From Clostridiales bacterium oral taxon 876 str. F0540 (GTDB taxonomy: Bacteria; Bacillota; Clostridia; Clostridiales; Clostridiaceae), in assembly GCA_000466585.1 (NCBI GenBank), contig KE993508.1, positions 124,692 through 188,691 on the forward strand: a stretch of DNA of 64,000 bases, written 5' to 3'. Made by a program: the position numbers and the translations under genes. Below, in pieces: positions 53,008 to 61,761 of the stretch (positions are counted from its first letter, which is position 1; each line of letters starts with the position of its first letter). The notes beneath the pieces were generated by a model, which saw nothing but the letters and a program-made list of their open reading frames with translations, searched no databases and was not told the origin of the DNA.

Positions 53008-53084
53008 TATAAACTTTTGAAAATATAATAATATTAAATGGTTATACTATATGTACAATATAAAATGATTGGAGGAGTGTACAT

Positions 53085-53429
53085 ATGTATATGACAAGTT
53101 CATCACTCTCATATTTTTTCCTTGCAATTACAGTGTTATCAATAATTTTTTCATTTTACTTTAAAGTTATTGTTTTAAATACTTCTGAAGGAAATTCACA
53201 TAGAGGCAAAATAATTGGAAAAATGAAAGATCCTGATGCTTGGAGAGATAAGAATAATATAATGTCTTATATTTTCTTATTTTGGTCTATAATTTCCCTA
53301 GGTATATTTATTTACTTAAAATATTATTACGGTACTGGATTAGTATCATTAATTTATGTCATAGCATATTTGATTTTAATGGTTGTTTCAATCGCAATAG
53401 CAGGAGCAAAAAGGAAGTCTAGAACCTAG
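53085..53429 (+). CDS. Small membrane protein of unknown function
   Basis: 114 residues, three hydrophobic segments (about 8-30, 60-78 and 83-105), with a basic C-terminus (GAKRKSRT). The loop contains KIIGKMKDPDAWRDKNNIMSY. I do not recognise a family. The start follows GGAGGAG. It ends in a terminator shared with the NUDIX gene. Confidence 0.7.
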   Translation: MYMTSSSLSYFFLAITVLSIIFSFYFKVIVLNTSEGNSHRGKIIGKMKDPDAWRDKNNIMSYIFLFWSIISLGIFIYLKYYYGTGLVSLIYVIAYLILMVVSIAIAGAKRKSRT

Positions 53430-53439
53430 CTTCCTTTTT
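53408..53439. terminator. Bidirectional terminator between membrane protein and NUDIX genes
   Basis: Stem AAAAAGGAAG/CTTCCTTTTT; the loop has a short CTAG pair. It overlaps the 3' ends of both convergent genes. Confidence 0.88.
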
Positions 53440-54033
53440 TATTATATCAATAAAATTTTTTACTATCATGGCTGTAAAGCCCCATATGATATATTTGTCG
53501 TACTTATAAAAATACTGATCAAGCTTTCCCCTACTGAATTTATAGTTTCTTCCGTCCTTTACAAGATCGTAAGGAAAATCCTCTTTCAAATTCGGACCTA
53601 TTTCCATTTCATAAAGCTGTGGTTCTTCTTCTAAAAGATATTTTAAAGGAACCTTAAAAATATGATCCACTTCATCATTGTTAGGATTAACTACCTTTGT
53701 ATTGAGTTTTGCTACAAAAGGATACATTATGCTTCCATAAGGGCTAATAAAATAATCCATTTCACCTATATATTCTATATCATTTTCAATTAGATTAAGC
53801 TCCTCCATAGTCTCCCTTAATGCTGCTTCTCTGGGAGTTTCTCCTGATTCGATTTTACCTCCGGGAAGGCATATGTCTCCTGGCTGGTGTCTTAAGCTAA
53901 AAGCTCTAACTTCAAAAATTATATAAGTTTCATTTCCTTCCTCACAAAGAAGAAGCATTACTGCATTTCTTTTATAATTTCCCATTATATTTGCAGGTCT
54001 ATTATTAAATACGTTTCTAATTTCATTAATCAT
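53419..54033 (-). CDS. NUDIX hydrolase, CoA pyrophosphatase type
   Basis: 204 residues. The NUDIX box GGKIESGETPREAALRETMEEL (about 58-79) carries the GX5EX7REUXEEXGU catalytic glutamates, with LRHQPGDICLPGG before it matching the NudL/CoAse signature (PGDxxLPGGxxE). Such enzymes cleave CoA to phosphopantetheine and 3',5'-ADP. The start follows GAGGTG. It lies 20 bases after the EamA gene. Confidence 0.88.
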   Translation of the reverse strand: MINEIRNVFNNRPANIMGNYKRNAVMLLLCEEGNETYIIFEVRAFSLRHQPGDICLPGGKIESGETPREAALRETMEELNLIENDIEYIGEMDYFISPYGSIMYPFVAKLNTKVVNPNNDEVDHIFKVPLKYLLEEEPQLYEMEIGPNLKEDFPYDLVKDGRNYKFSRGKLDQYFYKYDKYIIWGFTAMIVKNFIDIIKKEARF

Positions 54034-54053
54034 TAAATCACCTCACAAAATAT

Positions 54054-54953
54054 CTAAACTAGTTCCTTAAATTTATCTCTACTAAATTTGTCACCATAGC
54101 CAACTAAAAATACACCTAAAATTATAACTACGGATCCAATTATCTGCCAAAAATTAATATCTTCTTTTAAAATAAGATAGGCTGATACTAGACTTATAAT
54201 AGGCTGAAGATTTATATAAGTTGAAATTATCGTTGCCCCTAGGTGCTCTAAACAATAAATATACATTACATAAGCAATACATGAGCAAAATATTGCTAAA
54301 AACAACAAATTGATGCCAGCTTTTGCAGAAGGCATAGATAGTTTACTAAATAACAAAGAAGGACTTAAAAATAAACATCCCCATATTCCTTGATATGTAG
54401 TTATAGTTATACTTTTATAGCTTCCTTTGAATCTGCTCGTAATAACGTTGTATATAACCCAACATAAAGCTGAAGCTATTGCCATCATGTCACCTAAGGT
54501 TCCTTTAGAAAACAAACTTATTTTTTCCTTTGAGGCTATTATTATTACTATTCCAGCTGCACTTAAAGCAGCACCAGCCACCTTCCATATAGTTAGCTTT
54601 TCTTTAAACAATAAACTTTGTACAATAAGTGTAAAAAGTGGTATAGAGGATATTAATATAGCTACATTTGATGCCGATGTAAAGAGTACAGAATAATTTT
54701 CAAAGAAAAAATATAATGCTACTCCAAAGAGGCCGCCTAAAGCCATTCTTAATCTGTCTTCTCTTAATATTTTTTCATCAGGATATTTTTTCTTTAAAAT
54801 TACAAAAAGTATTACCGAAGCTATTAGAAACCTGTAAAATGCCGATAAAACCGGATTTATTTCTAAAACCACTACTTTGATACTTAAATAAGAGATTCCC
54901 CAAATAAGCATTATTAGTATAGCCAATACATGTGAAAGTTTTTTGTTATTCAT
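54054..54953 (-). CDS. DMT-superfamily (EamA) transporter
   Basis: 299 residues from the ATG at 54953, chosen for AGGGGGGGG just upstream; a frame beginning 45 bases earlier lacks a site. Ten membrane helices in two EamA repeats (about 10-140 and 155-290), each with the usual ISYLSIKVVVL and YLEHLGATIISTYINLQPI type motifs. It probably exports a metabolite, but the substrate is unknown. It ends 20 bases before the NUDIX gene; the two genes are probably cotranscribed. Confidence 0.87.
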   Translation of the reverse strand: MNNKKLSHVLAILIMLIWGISYLSIKVVVLEINPVLSAFYRFLIASVILFVILKKKYPDEKILREDRLRMALGGLFGVALYFFFENYSVLFTSASNVAILISSIPLFTLIVQSLLFKEKLTIWKVAGAALSAAGIVIIIASKEKISLFSKGTLGDMMAIASALCWVIYNVITSRFKGSYKSITITTYQGIWGCLFLSPSLLFSKLSMPSAKAGINLLFLAIFCSCIAYVMYIYCLEHLGATIISTYINLQPIISLVSAYLILKEDINFWQIIGSVVIILGVFLVGYGDKFSRDKFKELV

Positions 54954-55187
54954 GCTAGCCCCCCCCTTATAATTCTTCGTAAAACTTTGCAAGCACAATT
55001 ATTATTATATAACATATATAAAATGCAATAAAGTTTCATTACTTTTTATCTTTAAGTTTGTTTAAAAATTACATATAATTTAATTATATATAATTCAAAA
55101 ATTTTTGAAGTTTTGATGTTTTTTACATTATTAGCTCAAGAACTGTTCTGAAATATATATCTACAAAGGTAAAGGCAGGTAAATAAT

Positions 55188-57512
55188 ATGAACGCTAAAA
55201 GAATTTTTATTAAAGTTTTTGGAATTGTTCAGGGCGTAGGTTTTAGACCTTTCGTTTATAATCTTGCTTCTTCATTAGATTTAAAAGGCTGGGTAAACAA
55301 CAATTCAGAAGGAGTTTACATTGACTTAGAAGGTTTATCCTGTAATATAGATAAGTTTCTAGTTGAACTTAAAGATAACCCTCCCCCACTTTCTCGAATT
55401 GAGAATATTATTATTGAAGAAATGACTCCCGCTGAATACGCCGCATTTACTATAAAGGAAAGCGAGAGGGATGAAAATAGTATTACCCTTATATCTCCTG
55501 ATATAGCAACTTGCGATGAATGCAAAGCTGATATACTAAATCCAAATAACAGGCGATATGGGTATCCTTTTACAAACTGTACAAATTGCGGACCAAGATT
55601 TTCAATTATAAAGTCTATCCCCTATGATAGAGATAAAACAACTATGAAGAAATTTAAAATGTGCAGGTTGTGTACAAGCGAATACAAAGATCCATCAAAC
55701 AGAAGGTTTCATGCTCAGCCAAATGCTTGCGACGATTGCGGACCTCATATTTGGGTTACTGATTCGATGGGTTACGAAATAAATACAGCTTATGACTCAA
55801 ATATACCTAAAAGCTTAAGCACTCTAAAATGGGTTATTAAAGAACTGAAAGATGGTAAAATTTTCGCAATAAAAGGCTTAACTGGTTTCCATTTGTGCTG
55901 CGATGCTTATAATGAAAAAGCTGTAAAACTTTTAAGAGAAAGAAAACATAGACCTCATAAACCTTTTGCTGTAATGGCTAAAGACTTAGATATTGTAAAA
56001 AAATATTGCAATATAAATGATAAAGAAGAAAGTTTGCTAAAGAGTATAAGAAAACCAATTGTACTGTTAAATCAAAGACAAGATTACTCACTATGTGAGG
56101 CTATTGCGCCAAATCAAAAGACATTAGGCGTAATGCTTCCATATACTCCGCTTCACGAATTGCTGTTTAATGAAGGCATGGATATCATGATTATGACAAG
56201 TGCAAATTTTTATAGCTTACCTTTAGAATTTAATAATAATTCCGCGATAAAAAACTTGTCTTCTATAGTCGATTATTTTCTTTTTCATAATAGGGATATA
56301 TATATACCTGTAGATGACTCAGTGGTAAAAATTAATGATGCTGAAGAAATGATTATAAGGCGAGCAAGAGGCTATGCCCCAGATCCTTTTAAATATGAAA
56401 ATATAGAAGAAATTTTAGCTTGCGGCCCAAATATGAAAAATACCTTTTGCATAGGAAAAGAAAACTTTATATTTATGAGCCAGCATAACGGTGATTTAGA
56501 AAACCTAGAAACAATTGAACATTATAATAAAAATATAGAACATTTTAAAAGTATTTTTTCTTTTAGTCCAAAATACTTAGCCTATGATTTACATCCTGAT
56601 TATGCTTCAACAAAATATACTGATAATTATGATATACCTAAAATTGGTATTCAGCATCACCATGCGCACATAGCTGCTTGCCTTGCAGAAAACAAGATAA
56701 AAGGTAAAGTAATTGGTATTGCATTCGACGGTACAGGCTACGGAACTGATGGAAACTTATGGGGCAGTGAATTTTTTGTATGCGATATTTTAGATTTCAA
56801 AAGATTTGCTCACCTTGATTATATAGGTATGCCCGGTGGAGAAATGGCTATTAAAGAGCCCTGGAGGATGGGAGCTGCTTTTGTTTATGAAGCCTGCAAA
56901 AGACTATCAAATATCCAAAATAAATGTGATTATGAACCCGATGTAATTATTAATTATTTATTTGGGGAAAAAGGTTTAAAACTCGTTAAAATAATTGAAA
57001 GTTCTTTAAACAATATAAGAACATCAAGCATGGGAAGATTATTTGATGCAGTATCCAGTATAATAGGGCAAAATCATTATGTGACTTATGAGGGTCAGGC
57101 TTCTATAGAACTTGAGAACGTCATAAATAGAAATTGCAAAGAAAGTTATCCTTATAACATAACTTATAAAGATGGTATTTACATCATAGAGCCCTATGAA
57201 ACAATAATATCAGTTATAAAAGATAGCTTTGATAATATCGGATATGGAGAAATCAGTGCAAAATTTCACAACACTATAGTTGAAATTATTGTAAAGGTTT
57301 GTTCTTTAATAAGCAACAAAACAGGATTAAAAGAAGTTGCATTAAGCGGTGGTGTCTTCCAAAATTCATATCTACTGGAAAACACACTAGAAGCACTTAA
57401 AAACAATGGATTTTCTGTGCACACAAATAAAACTATACCTGTTAATGACGGCGGTATTTCCTTTGGCCAAATTGTTATAGCCAACGAAAAGCTTAAGTAT
57501 ATGGTCAAATAA
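55188..57512 (+). CDS. hypF: Hydrogenase maturation carbamoyltransferase HypF
   Basis: 774 residues, the normal length, all domains present: acylphosphatase (1-90, GIVQGVGFRPFVYNLA), zinc-finger pairs (Cys109/112, 131/134, 159/162 and 181/184), YrdC-like domain (about 205-380), and Kae1-like domain with HHHAHIAACLAEN (about 490) and the late GGVFQNSYLLE. HypF makes the CN ligands of [NiFe] hydrogenases from carbamoyl phosphate, with HypE. No other hyp gene or [NiFe] hydrogenase gene is in the window. The start follows AGGTAAATA and is weak. Confidence 0.95.
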   Translation: MNAKRIFIKVFGIVQGVGFRPFVYNLASSLDLKGWVNNNSEGVYIDLEGLSCNIDKFLVELKDNPPPLSRIENIIIEEMTPAEYAAFTIKESERDENSITLISPDIATCDECKADILNPNNRRYGYPFTNCTNCGPRFSIIKSIPYDRDKTTMKKFKMCRLCTSEYKDPSNRRFHAQPNACDDCGPHIWVTDSMGYEINTAYDSNIPKSLSTLKWVIKELKDGKIFAIKGLTGFHLCCDAYNEKAVKLLRERKHRPHKPFAVMAKDLDIVKKYCNINDKEESLLKSIRKPIVLLNQRQDYSLCEAIAPNQKTLGVMLPYTPLHELLFNEGMDIMIMTSANFYSLPLEFNNNSAIKNLSSIVDYFLFHNRDIYIPVDDSVVKINDAEEMIIRRARGYAPDPFKYENIEEILACGPNMKNTFCIGKENFIFMSQHNGDLENLETIEHYNKNIEHFKSIFSFSPKYLAYDLHPDYASTKYTDNYDIPKIGIQHHHAHIAACLAENKIKGKVIGIAFDGTGYGTDGNLWGSEFFVCDILDFKRFAHLDYIGMPGGEMAIKEPWRMGAAFVYEACKRLSNIQNKCDYEPDVIINYLFGEKGLKLVKIIESSLNNIRTSSMGRLFDAVSSIIGQNHYVTYEGQASIELENVINRNCKESYPYNITYKDGIYIIEPYETIISVIKDSFDNIGYGEISAKFHNTIVEIIVKVCSLISNKTGLKEVALSGGVFQNSYLLENTLEALKNNGFSVHTNKTIPVNDGGISFGQIVIANEKLKYMVK

Positions 57513-57748
57513 ATCTATAAAAGCAGTAGCAACATAAATTTTTCAGCATACTATACTATTATGAAATGAAGATTTCAATTAATGTTGCATTTGAAATATA
57601 TCATTTTCATATGTTCCTCCCCATTATATACACCCTTACTTAAAGCAGATGACTGGTGGTGAACCCCCTTTTGTACTAATCCACCAGTCCTTTGCTTTTT
57701 TGCTTTAATATAATAAAAAAAAGATTTATAATATTATTGTAATATTTT
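57513..57748. other. Structured gap after hypF
   Basis: This gap has no open frame. GCAACAT near 57526 and ATGTTGC near 57583 could close a long hairpin, and the strong hairpin at 57642-57698 follows. This may be the hypF 3' end with terminator, or a small RNA; I cannot tell which. Confidence 0.4.
57642..57698 (+). terminator. Extended terminator after hypF
   Basis: Core stem ACTGGTGG/CCACCAGT with an outer AAAGCA/TGCTTT pairing and a long loop, followed by TTTTTGC. It lies 130 bases after the hypF stop. Confidence 0.75.
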
Positions 57749-57846
57749 TAGTGAGGTTTAAGTCCTAAATGGACTTAAACTGGTAATCTGCAAGGAAGCG
57801 AGCACTCTAAGATTACCCAGTGTTTCGAATGAAAGGAGAATTTATT
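57749..57846 (+). promoter_or_regulatory. Structured leader RNA, copy 1 (before threonine aldolase)
   Basis: Two hairpins. Stem 1 is GTTTAAGTCC/GGACTTAAAC (57756-57765 with 57771-57780), loop TAAAT. Stem 2 is GGTAATCT/AGATTACC (57782-57789 with 57810-57817), around GCAAGGAAGCGAGCACTCTA. Then CAGTGTTTC and the ribosome binding site AAAGGAG. Copy 2 (59474-59566) has the same plan with different stem bases, so the stems covary. I could not match it to a known riboswitch class. The SD-proximal end suggests translation control. Confidence 0.6.
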
Positions 57847-58878
57847 ATGAGATTTATAGATTTAAGAAGTGATACAGTAACCTTGCCTACTAAAGCAATG
57901 AAGGATGCAATGTATAATGCAGAAGTTGGAGATGATGTATACGCTGATGACCCGACAGTAATAGAGCTTGAAGCCTATGCAGCAGAGCTTGTAGGTAAAG
58001 AAGTCGCTATATTTGTTCCAAGCGGAACTTTTGGAAATCAGCTAGCTCTTATGACTCATTGCAGGAGAGGCGATGAAGTTATAGTTGGTGATGACAGTCA
58101 TATAGTAGTTCACGAAGTTGGTGCCGCTTCTGTAATTGCAGGTGTCCAGCTGAGAACTTTAAATAGTATAAAAGGTGAGCTGAATCCTTTAGAAGTAAAA
58201 TCTAAAATACGTGGAGAAGATATACACTTTCCAAATACAGGTCTTATTTGCCTGGAAAACGCACATTCAAATGGAAGAGTAATACCTCTTGAAAATATGA
58301 AAAGTATTTATACTATAGCGAAAGAGAATAACCTTCCAGTACATCTCGATGGAGCAAGATTATTTAATGCCAGTACATATCTTAATGTGAACGTACGCGA
58401 AGTAACTAAATATTGTGATTCAGTAATGTTCTGCCTATCTAAGGGTTTATGTGCTCCTATAGGTTCTATATTAGCGGGAAGCAGAGATTTCATTGATAAA
58501 GCAAGAAAAGGAAGAAAGCTTATGGGAGGTGGCCTAAGACAAGCTGGTTTCTTGGCTGCTGCAGGACTTGTAGCTCTTAGAGAAATGACAGGAAGACTAA
58601 AAGAAGATCATGATAACGCAAGCTATCTGGCTGAAGAACTTTCAAAGGTCCCAGGCATAAAGGTAGATATGGAAGATGTTCATATCAATATGGTTTTCTT
58701 TAAAGCAGATGAAACAAAATACGATTCTGATAAGCTTGTTCAAGAATTTTATAACAAAGGTATCAAGATTAATTCATCTGAAAATGGCGAATTTAGATTT
58801 GTTACTAATTACTGGGTTTCAAAAGAAGATATAGACTATGTAATTACCACCTTAAAGGATACCAGTAAAAACATATAG
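57847..58878 (+). CDS. ltaE: Low-specificity L-threonine aldolase
   Basis: 343 residues from the ATG at 57847, which follows AAAGGAG; an upstream GTG frame runs through the leader RNA. PLP fold type I: His84 stacks on PLP (GDDSHIVVHE), Asp168 and Arg171 lie in HLDGARLFNA, and the PLP Lys199 is in FCLSKGLCAPIGS. It splits L-threonine/L-allo-threonine to glycine and acetaldehyde. It converges on the hemerythrin gene and shares a terminator. Confidence 0.94.
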   Translation: MRFIDLRSDTVTLPTKAMKDAMYNAEVGDDVYADDPTVIELEAYAAELVGKEVAIFVPSGTFGNQLALMTHCRRGDEVIVGDDSHIVVHEVGAASVIAGVQLRTLNSIKGELNPLEVKSKIRGEDIHFPNTGLICLENAHSNGRVIPLENMKSIYTIAKENNLPVHLDGARLFNASTYLNVNVREVTKYCDSVMFCLSKGLCAPIGSILAGSRDFIDKARKGRKLMGGGLRQAGFLAAAGLVALREMTGRLKEDHDNASYLAEELSKVPGIKVDMEDVHINMVFFKADETKYDSDKLVQEFYNKGIKINSSENGEFRFVTNYWVSKEDIDYVITTLKDTSKNI

Positions 58879-58883
58879 TAATT

Positions 58884-58918
58884 AAAACAGCTGAAGCACT
58901 TTGTACTTCAGCTGTTTT
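58884..58918. terminator. Bidirectional terminator between threonine aldolase and hemerythrin genes
   Basis: Perfect stem AAAACAGCTGAAG/CTTCAGCTGTTTT with a 9-base loop between convergent genes. Confidence 0.92.
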
Positions 58919-59473
58919 TTATAAATACTTACTTTCAAATTTTTCAATCAAGGATAAATATTTCTCCTGTCTGTTTTCCCCCTCAGCTGATACCTCAACC
59001 TCTTTGCATCTTTTTTCCACTTCCTCCAAGGCTTCTTTACTCAGAGCTCTCTTAGCAAAAGAATATATTGCTGTGTCTTCCTTATCAATATGTCTGTTTA
59101 ATAAATCCGTATAGCATATAGAATTAGCTATTATATCTACCTTAGAATCTTTATCTCCACTATTAAATTTTTTTAGAGCTGCCTCCAAATTTGACATATA
59201 AAGTCTGCCCTGATCATGTTCAACAAACATTGCGGCTATAGGGCCTTTTGCAATTCTTTCATCAAGTTCTTGCTCCATTTTTTTAAACAGTATAGTTTCT
59301 TCCTTAGCATGGTGGTGTTTATCAGCATAATTTCTGACAAAATCAATAACACTATAAAAATCATTATAATCAATTTCATCATCGGTTACTGCTTTAATGC
59401 ACATGCTTCTAATAACTCTAAGCATTTTTTTGATATTTTTATGTTCGTTTATCATTAACTCTATTGCATCCAT
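58919..59473 (-). CDS. Hemerythrin-domain protein
   Basis: 184 residues from the ATG at 59473 (MDAIELMINEHKNIKK), with AAAAGGAGG upstream. Four-helix hemerythrin-like fold: His in NEHKN (about residue 11), DKHHHAKEETILF, VEHDQGR and NRHIDKEDTAIY supply the diiron ligands His-x3-Glu and His-x4-Asp. Such proteins bind O2 or NO-linked diiron in anaerobes. No signalling domain is attached. It has a leader RNA like that of the convergent threonine aldolase gene. Confidence 0.88.
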   Translation of the reverse strand: MDAIELMINEHKNIKKMLRVIRSMCIKAVTDDEIDYNDFYSVIDFVRNYADKHHHAKEETILFKKMEQELDERIAKGPIAAMFVEHDQGRLYMSNLEAALKKFNSGDKDSKVDIIANSICYTDLLNRHIDKEDTAIYSFAKRALSKEALEEVEKRCKEVEVSAEGENRQEKYLSLIEKFESKYL

Positions 59474-59566
59474 ATTATTCCTCCTTTTAGTCGGAAACAC
59501 TGAGTAATTTAAAACTCTCGCTCCGCTCGAAAATTACTCGTAAACGCCCATTTAGGGCCTTTACCT
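59474..59566 (-). promoter_or_regulatory. Structured leader RNA, copy 2 (before hemerythrin)
   Basis: On the minus strand, stem 1 GTAAAGGCCC/GGGCGTTTAC (59555-59564 with 59540-59549; one mismatch), loop TAAAT; stem 2 GAGTAATTT/AAATTACTC (59531-59539 with 59502-59510) around a CGAGCGGAGCGAGAG loop; then CAGTGTTTC and AAAGGAGG. The plan is that of copy 1 with compensatory stem changes. A weak promoter TTGCAA-17-CATACT (59605-59633) lies upstream. Confidence 0.6.
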
Positions 59567-59842
59567 CCTTATCAATTAAATATTTACTTAATATAGTTTT
59601 TATCAGTATGGCTTAAATATTCTTCTATTGCAAGATTAATATTAATTATTTGTTTTTTAAATATGCATATTATTTATTTTCTGTATATCACTTTATGAAC
59701 TTTTATAGTTAAATATATTGCTTGTACATATATAATATATTACAATTAATCAGTAAATAAATATATTTATCAATAATAGTATTTATTGATACACTATTAG
59801 GTATATAGTATAGCACTTTTGTATTTTGGAGGAGATATAATA
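59567..59842. other. AT-rich regulatory gap between hemerythrin leader and PPi-PFK gene
   Basis: No open frame. It holds a plus-strand promoter (59718-59746), a second possible one (TTGATA 59786-59791, TATAGC 59809-59814, 17-base spacer), and a perfect 8-bp inverted repeat ATCAATAA/TTATTGAT (59769-59790), possibly an operator. Confidence 0.5.
59718..59746 (+). promoter_or_regulatory. Promoter of the phosphofructokinase gene
   Basis: TTGCTT (59718-59723) and TACAAT (59741-59746) with a 17-base spacer, about 96 bases before the start codon. Confidence 0.6.
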
Positions 59843-61063
59843 ATGAATAATTGTTTAGTTGCTCAGTCTGGCGGCCCTACAGCTGTAATTAACGCTTCCT
59901 TTATGGGTGTATTAGATGAAGCTTTGGAATGCAATTCTTATGACAACATCTTTGCAGGTATTAATGGCATCGAAGGAATATTGAATAAAAATTTGATAAA
60001 TTTATCAAATATTCCATATGAAAACTTAAAAGGCTTAAAATATACTCCATCCTCAGGATTAGGTTCCTGCAGATATAAAATGAAAGATTATCATTCTGAC
60101 AACTCTGAATATGAAAAATTATTTAAAATTTTTGAAGAATATAATATTAAAACCTTTTTCTATATCGGCGGCAATGATTCTATGGATACACTTAGAGCCC
60201 TTACTGAATATACTAAATTAAAAGGCATAGAAGTTAAAATATTAGGGATTCCAAAAACCATAGACAATGACTTAATGGAGACTGATCATACTCCTGGTTT
60301 TGGAAGTGCTGCAAAATTCATAGCAACCACTGTTTTAGAAAGCTATCTTGATTCATCGGTATATATAAATAATGGTATATTCATAATAGAGACTATGGGA
60401 AGAGATACCGGATGGCTTACTGCCAGCGCTGCACTTGCAAAAATAAACGGTAAAAGTGTTGTAGATTTTATATATGTTCCTGAAGCACCATTTTCAATAG
60501 AGAATTTTATATCCGATGTTAGGCAAAAATTTAAAGAACAAAATCAGGTTTTTATAGTTGCCTCAGAGGGAATTAAGGATGAAAATGGTGAATTTGTTGC
60601 TAAAGCATCATCCAGCCAAATTCATGATAAATTTGGTCATGCACAACTAGGAGGTGTATGCGGTACTCTAAAGAATATTATAATAGAAAGTGGAATAACT
60701 TCCAGAGTTAAAACCTTAGAACTGGGAGTAACTCAACGATCAGCAATGCATTGTTCTTCTTTAACAGATATCAATGAAGCCTATATGGTTGGGAGAAAAG
60801 CAGTACAATATTCCTGTGATGGAGTATCAGGGTATATGGTTGCCATAAGAAGACTTCATAATAATCCTTATGAAGCTGATACAATTTTAGTTGAACCTTC
60901 AAAGGTTGCGAATCATGTTAAATACTTTCCAAAGTCCTGGATTAATGAAAAGGCAAATGGAATAAAAAATGAAGCTTTAGATTATATTTTTCCTTTAATA
61001 CAAGGTTCCCCGATTCTTCCTGAGGAAAATGGTCTTCCTATTTATACAGTACTTAAAAAATAA
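59843..61063 (+). CDS. PPi-dependent type 6-phosphofructokinase
   Basis: 406 residues from the ATG at 59843, which follows GGAGGAG; the upstream TTG is not needed. The motif YIGGNDSMDTLRAL (about 108-121) has Asp in place of the second Gly of ATP-type GGDGS, and GIPKTIDNDL (135-144) has Lys137-Lys138 region PKTIDND instead of PGTIDND. Both are marks of pyrophosphate-dependent enzymes. It runs glycolysis with PPi, reversibly. A single-gene unit with a dyad in its promoter region. ATP use remains possible; it needs assay. Confidence 0.88.
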   Translation: MNNCLVAQSGGPTAVINASFMGVLDEALECNSYDNIFAGINGIEGILNKNLINLSNIPYENLKGLKYTPSSGLGSCRYKMKDYHSDNSEYEKLFKIFEEYNIKTFFYIGGNDSMDTLRALTEYTKLKGIEVKILGIPKTIDNDLMETDHTPGFGSAAKFIATTVLESYLDSSVYINNGIFIIETMGRDTGWLTASAALAKINGKSVVDFIYVPEAPFSIENFISDVRQKFKEQNQVFIVASEGIKDENGEFVAKASSSQIHDKFGHAQLGGVCGTLKNIIIESGITSRVKTLELGVTQRSAMHCSSLTDINEAYMVGRKAVQYSCDGVSGYMVAIRRLHNNPYEADTILVEPSKVANHVKYFPKSWINEKANGIKNEALDYIFPLIQGSPILPEENGLPIYTVLKK

Positions 61064-61094
61064 GCTAAGGGACTACCTGGTCCCTTAGCTTATT
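61059..61094. terminator. Bidirectional terminator between PFK and recX
   Basis: Stem AATAAGCTAAGGGAC/GTCCCTTAGCTTATT (central bases ACTACCTGGT) overlapping the PFK stop, T-rich on both strands. Confidence 0.92.
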
Positions 61095-61745
61095 TTATTC
61101 ATACAGTTCTTCATCCTTTAATATGCTATTTAAAACTAATTTAACCTCTCCCCAAGAATATCCTTTTCTTAACATGAACTCTCCTAGCTTTTTATATATC
61201 TTTTTTTGATCATTTTCACTTCTGGAAAGGCTTCTATATTTCTTTTCCGCAATACTTAGAGCTGCGCTTTCTGATATGTGTTTATCAGAGTTTTCAAGCA
61301 TATCTTCAATGATATGCTCTTCTATCCCCTTTTTAATCAAATCATATTTTATTTTATTTCTTCCCTGTAACTTAATTTTATCATTGATATAAAGCTTGGC
61401 ATATTCTCTATCATTTATCAAGTTATAGTTTTTTAAAAATTCTATAACTTTTTCAACGTAAGCTTCTTCATATTCCTTTTGGATTAGCTTGTCATACACC
61501 TGCTTCTCTGTTTTATAACCTCTTTCTACTATCTTCAACGCTGCATTTTTACATTTCATGAAATTATCCTGATCAATAACTTCTTTAAGATCATCTAAAT
61601 CAACTTTCTCATTCACCTTAAGCTTATGAATATAAATAAGCTCTGCACTGCAGGAAAAAGCATATTCATGATTTATATAAATGTTGACTCTATCAATATT
61701 TTTCTTCTGTGTTTCTATCTTAGTTATAATATTTTTCATTTCCAT
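61095..61745 (-). CDS. recX: Regulatory protein RecX
   Basis: 216 residues. The three-helix repeats of RecX are visible: CKNAALKIVERGYKTEKQVYDKL (about 63-85), YEEAYVEKVIEFLKNYNLINDREYAKLYINDKI (about 92-124) and GIEEHIIEDML. An N-terminal extension of about 60 residues (ITKIETQKKNIDRVNIYIN) is normal in Firmicutes. RecX binds RecA filaments and limits recombination. The recA gene is not in the window. It lies 16 bases after the M16 gene on the same strand. Confidence 0.9.
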   Translation of the reverse strand: MEMKNIITKIETQKKNIDRVNIYINHEYAFSCSAELIYIHKLKVNEKVDLDDLKEVIDQDNFMKCKNAALKIVERGYKTEKQVYDKLIQKEYEEAYVEKVIEFLKNYNLINDREYAKLYINDKIKLQGRNKIKYDLIKKGIEEHIIEDMLENSDKHISESAALSIAEKKYRSLSRSENDQKKIYKKLGEFMLRKGYSWGEVKLVLNSILKDEELYE

Positions 61746-61761
61746 ATGTATTTTTCCTACT

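Noticed and set aside
57749..59566. The two leader copies as inverted ends of a mobile element
   Set aside because: They are in opposite orientation around two genes, but their stem sequences differ with compensation, no transposase or target duplication is present, and each sits at the ribosome binding site of its gene.
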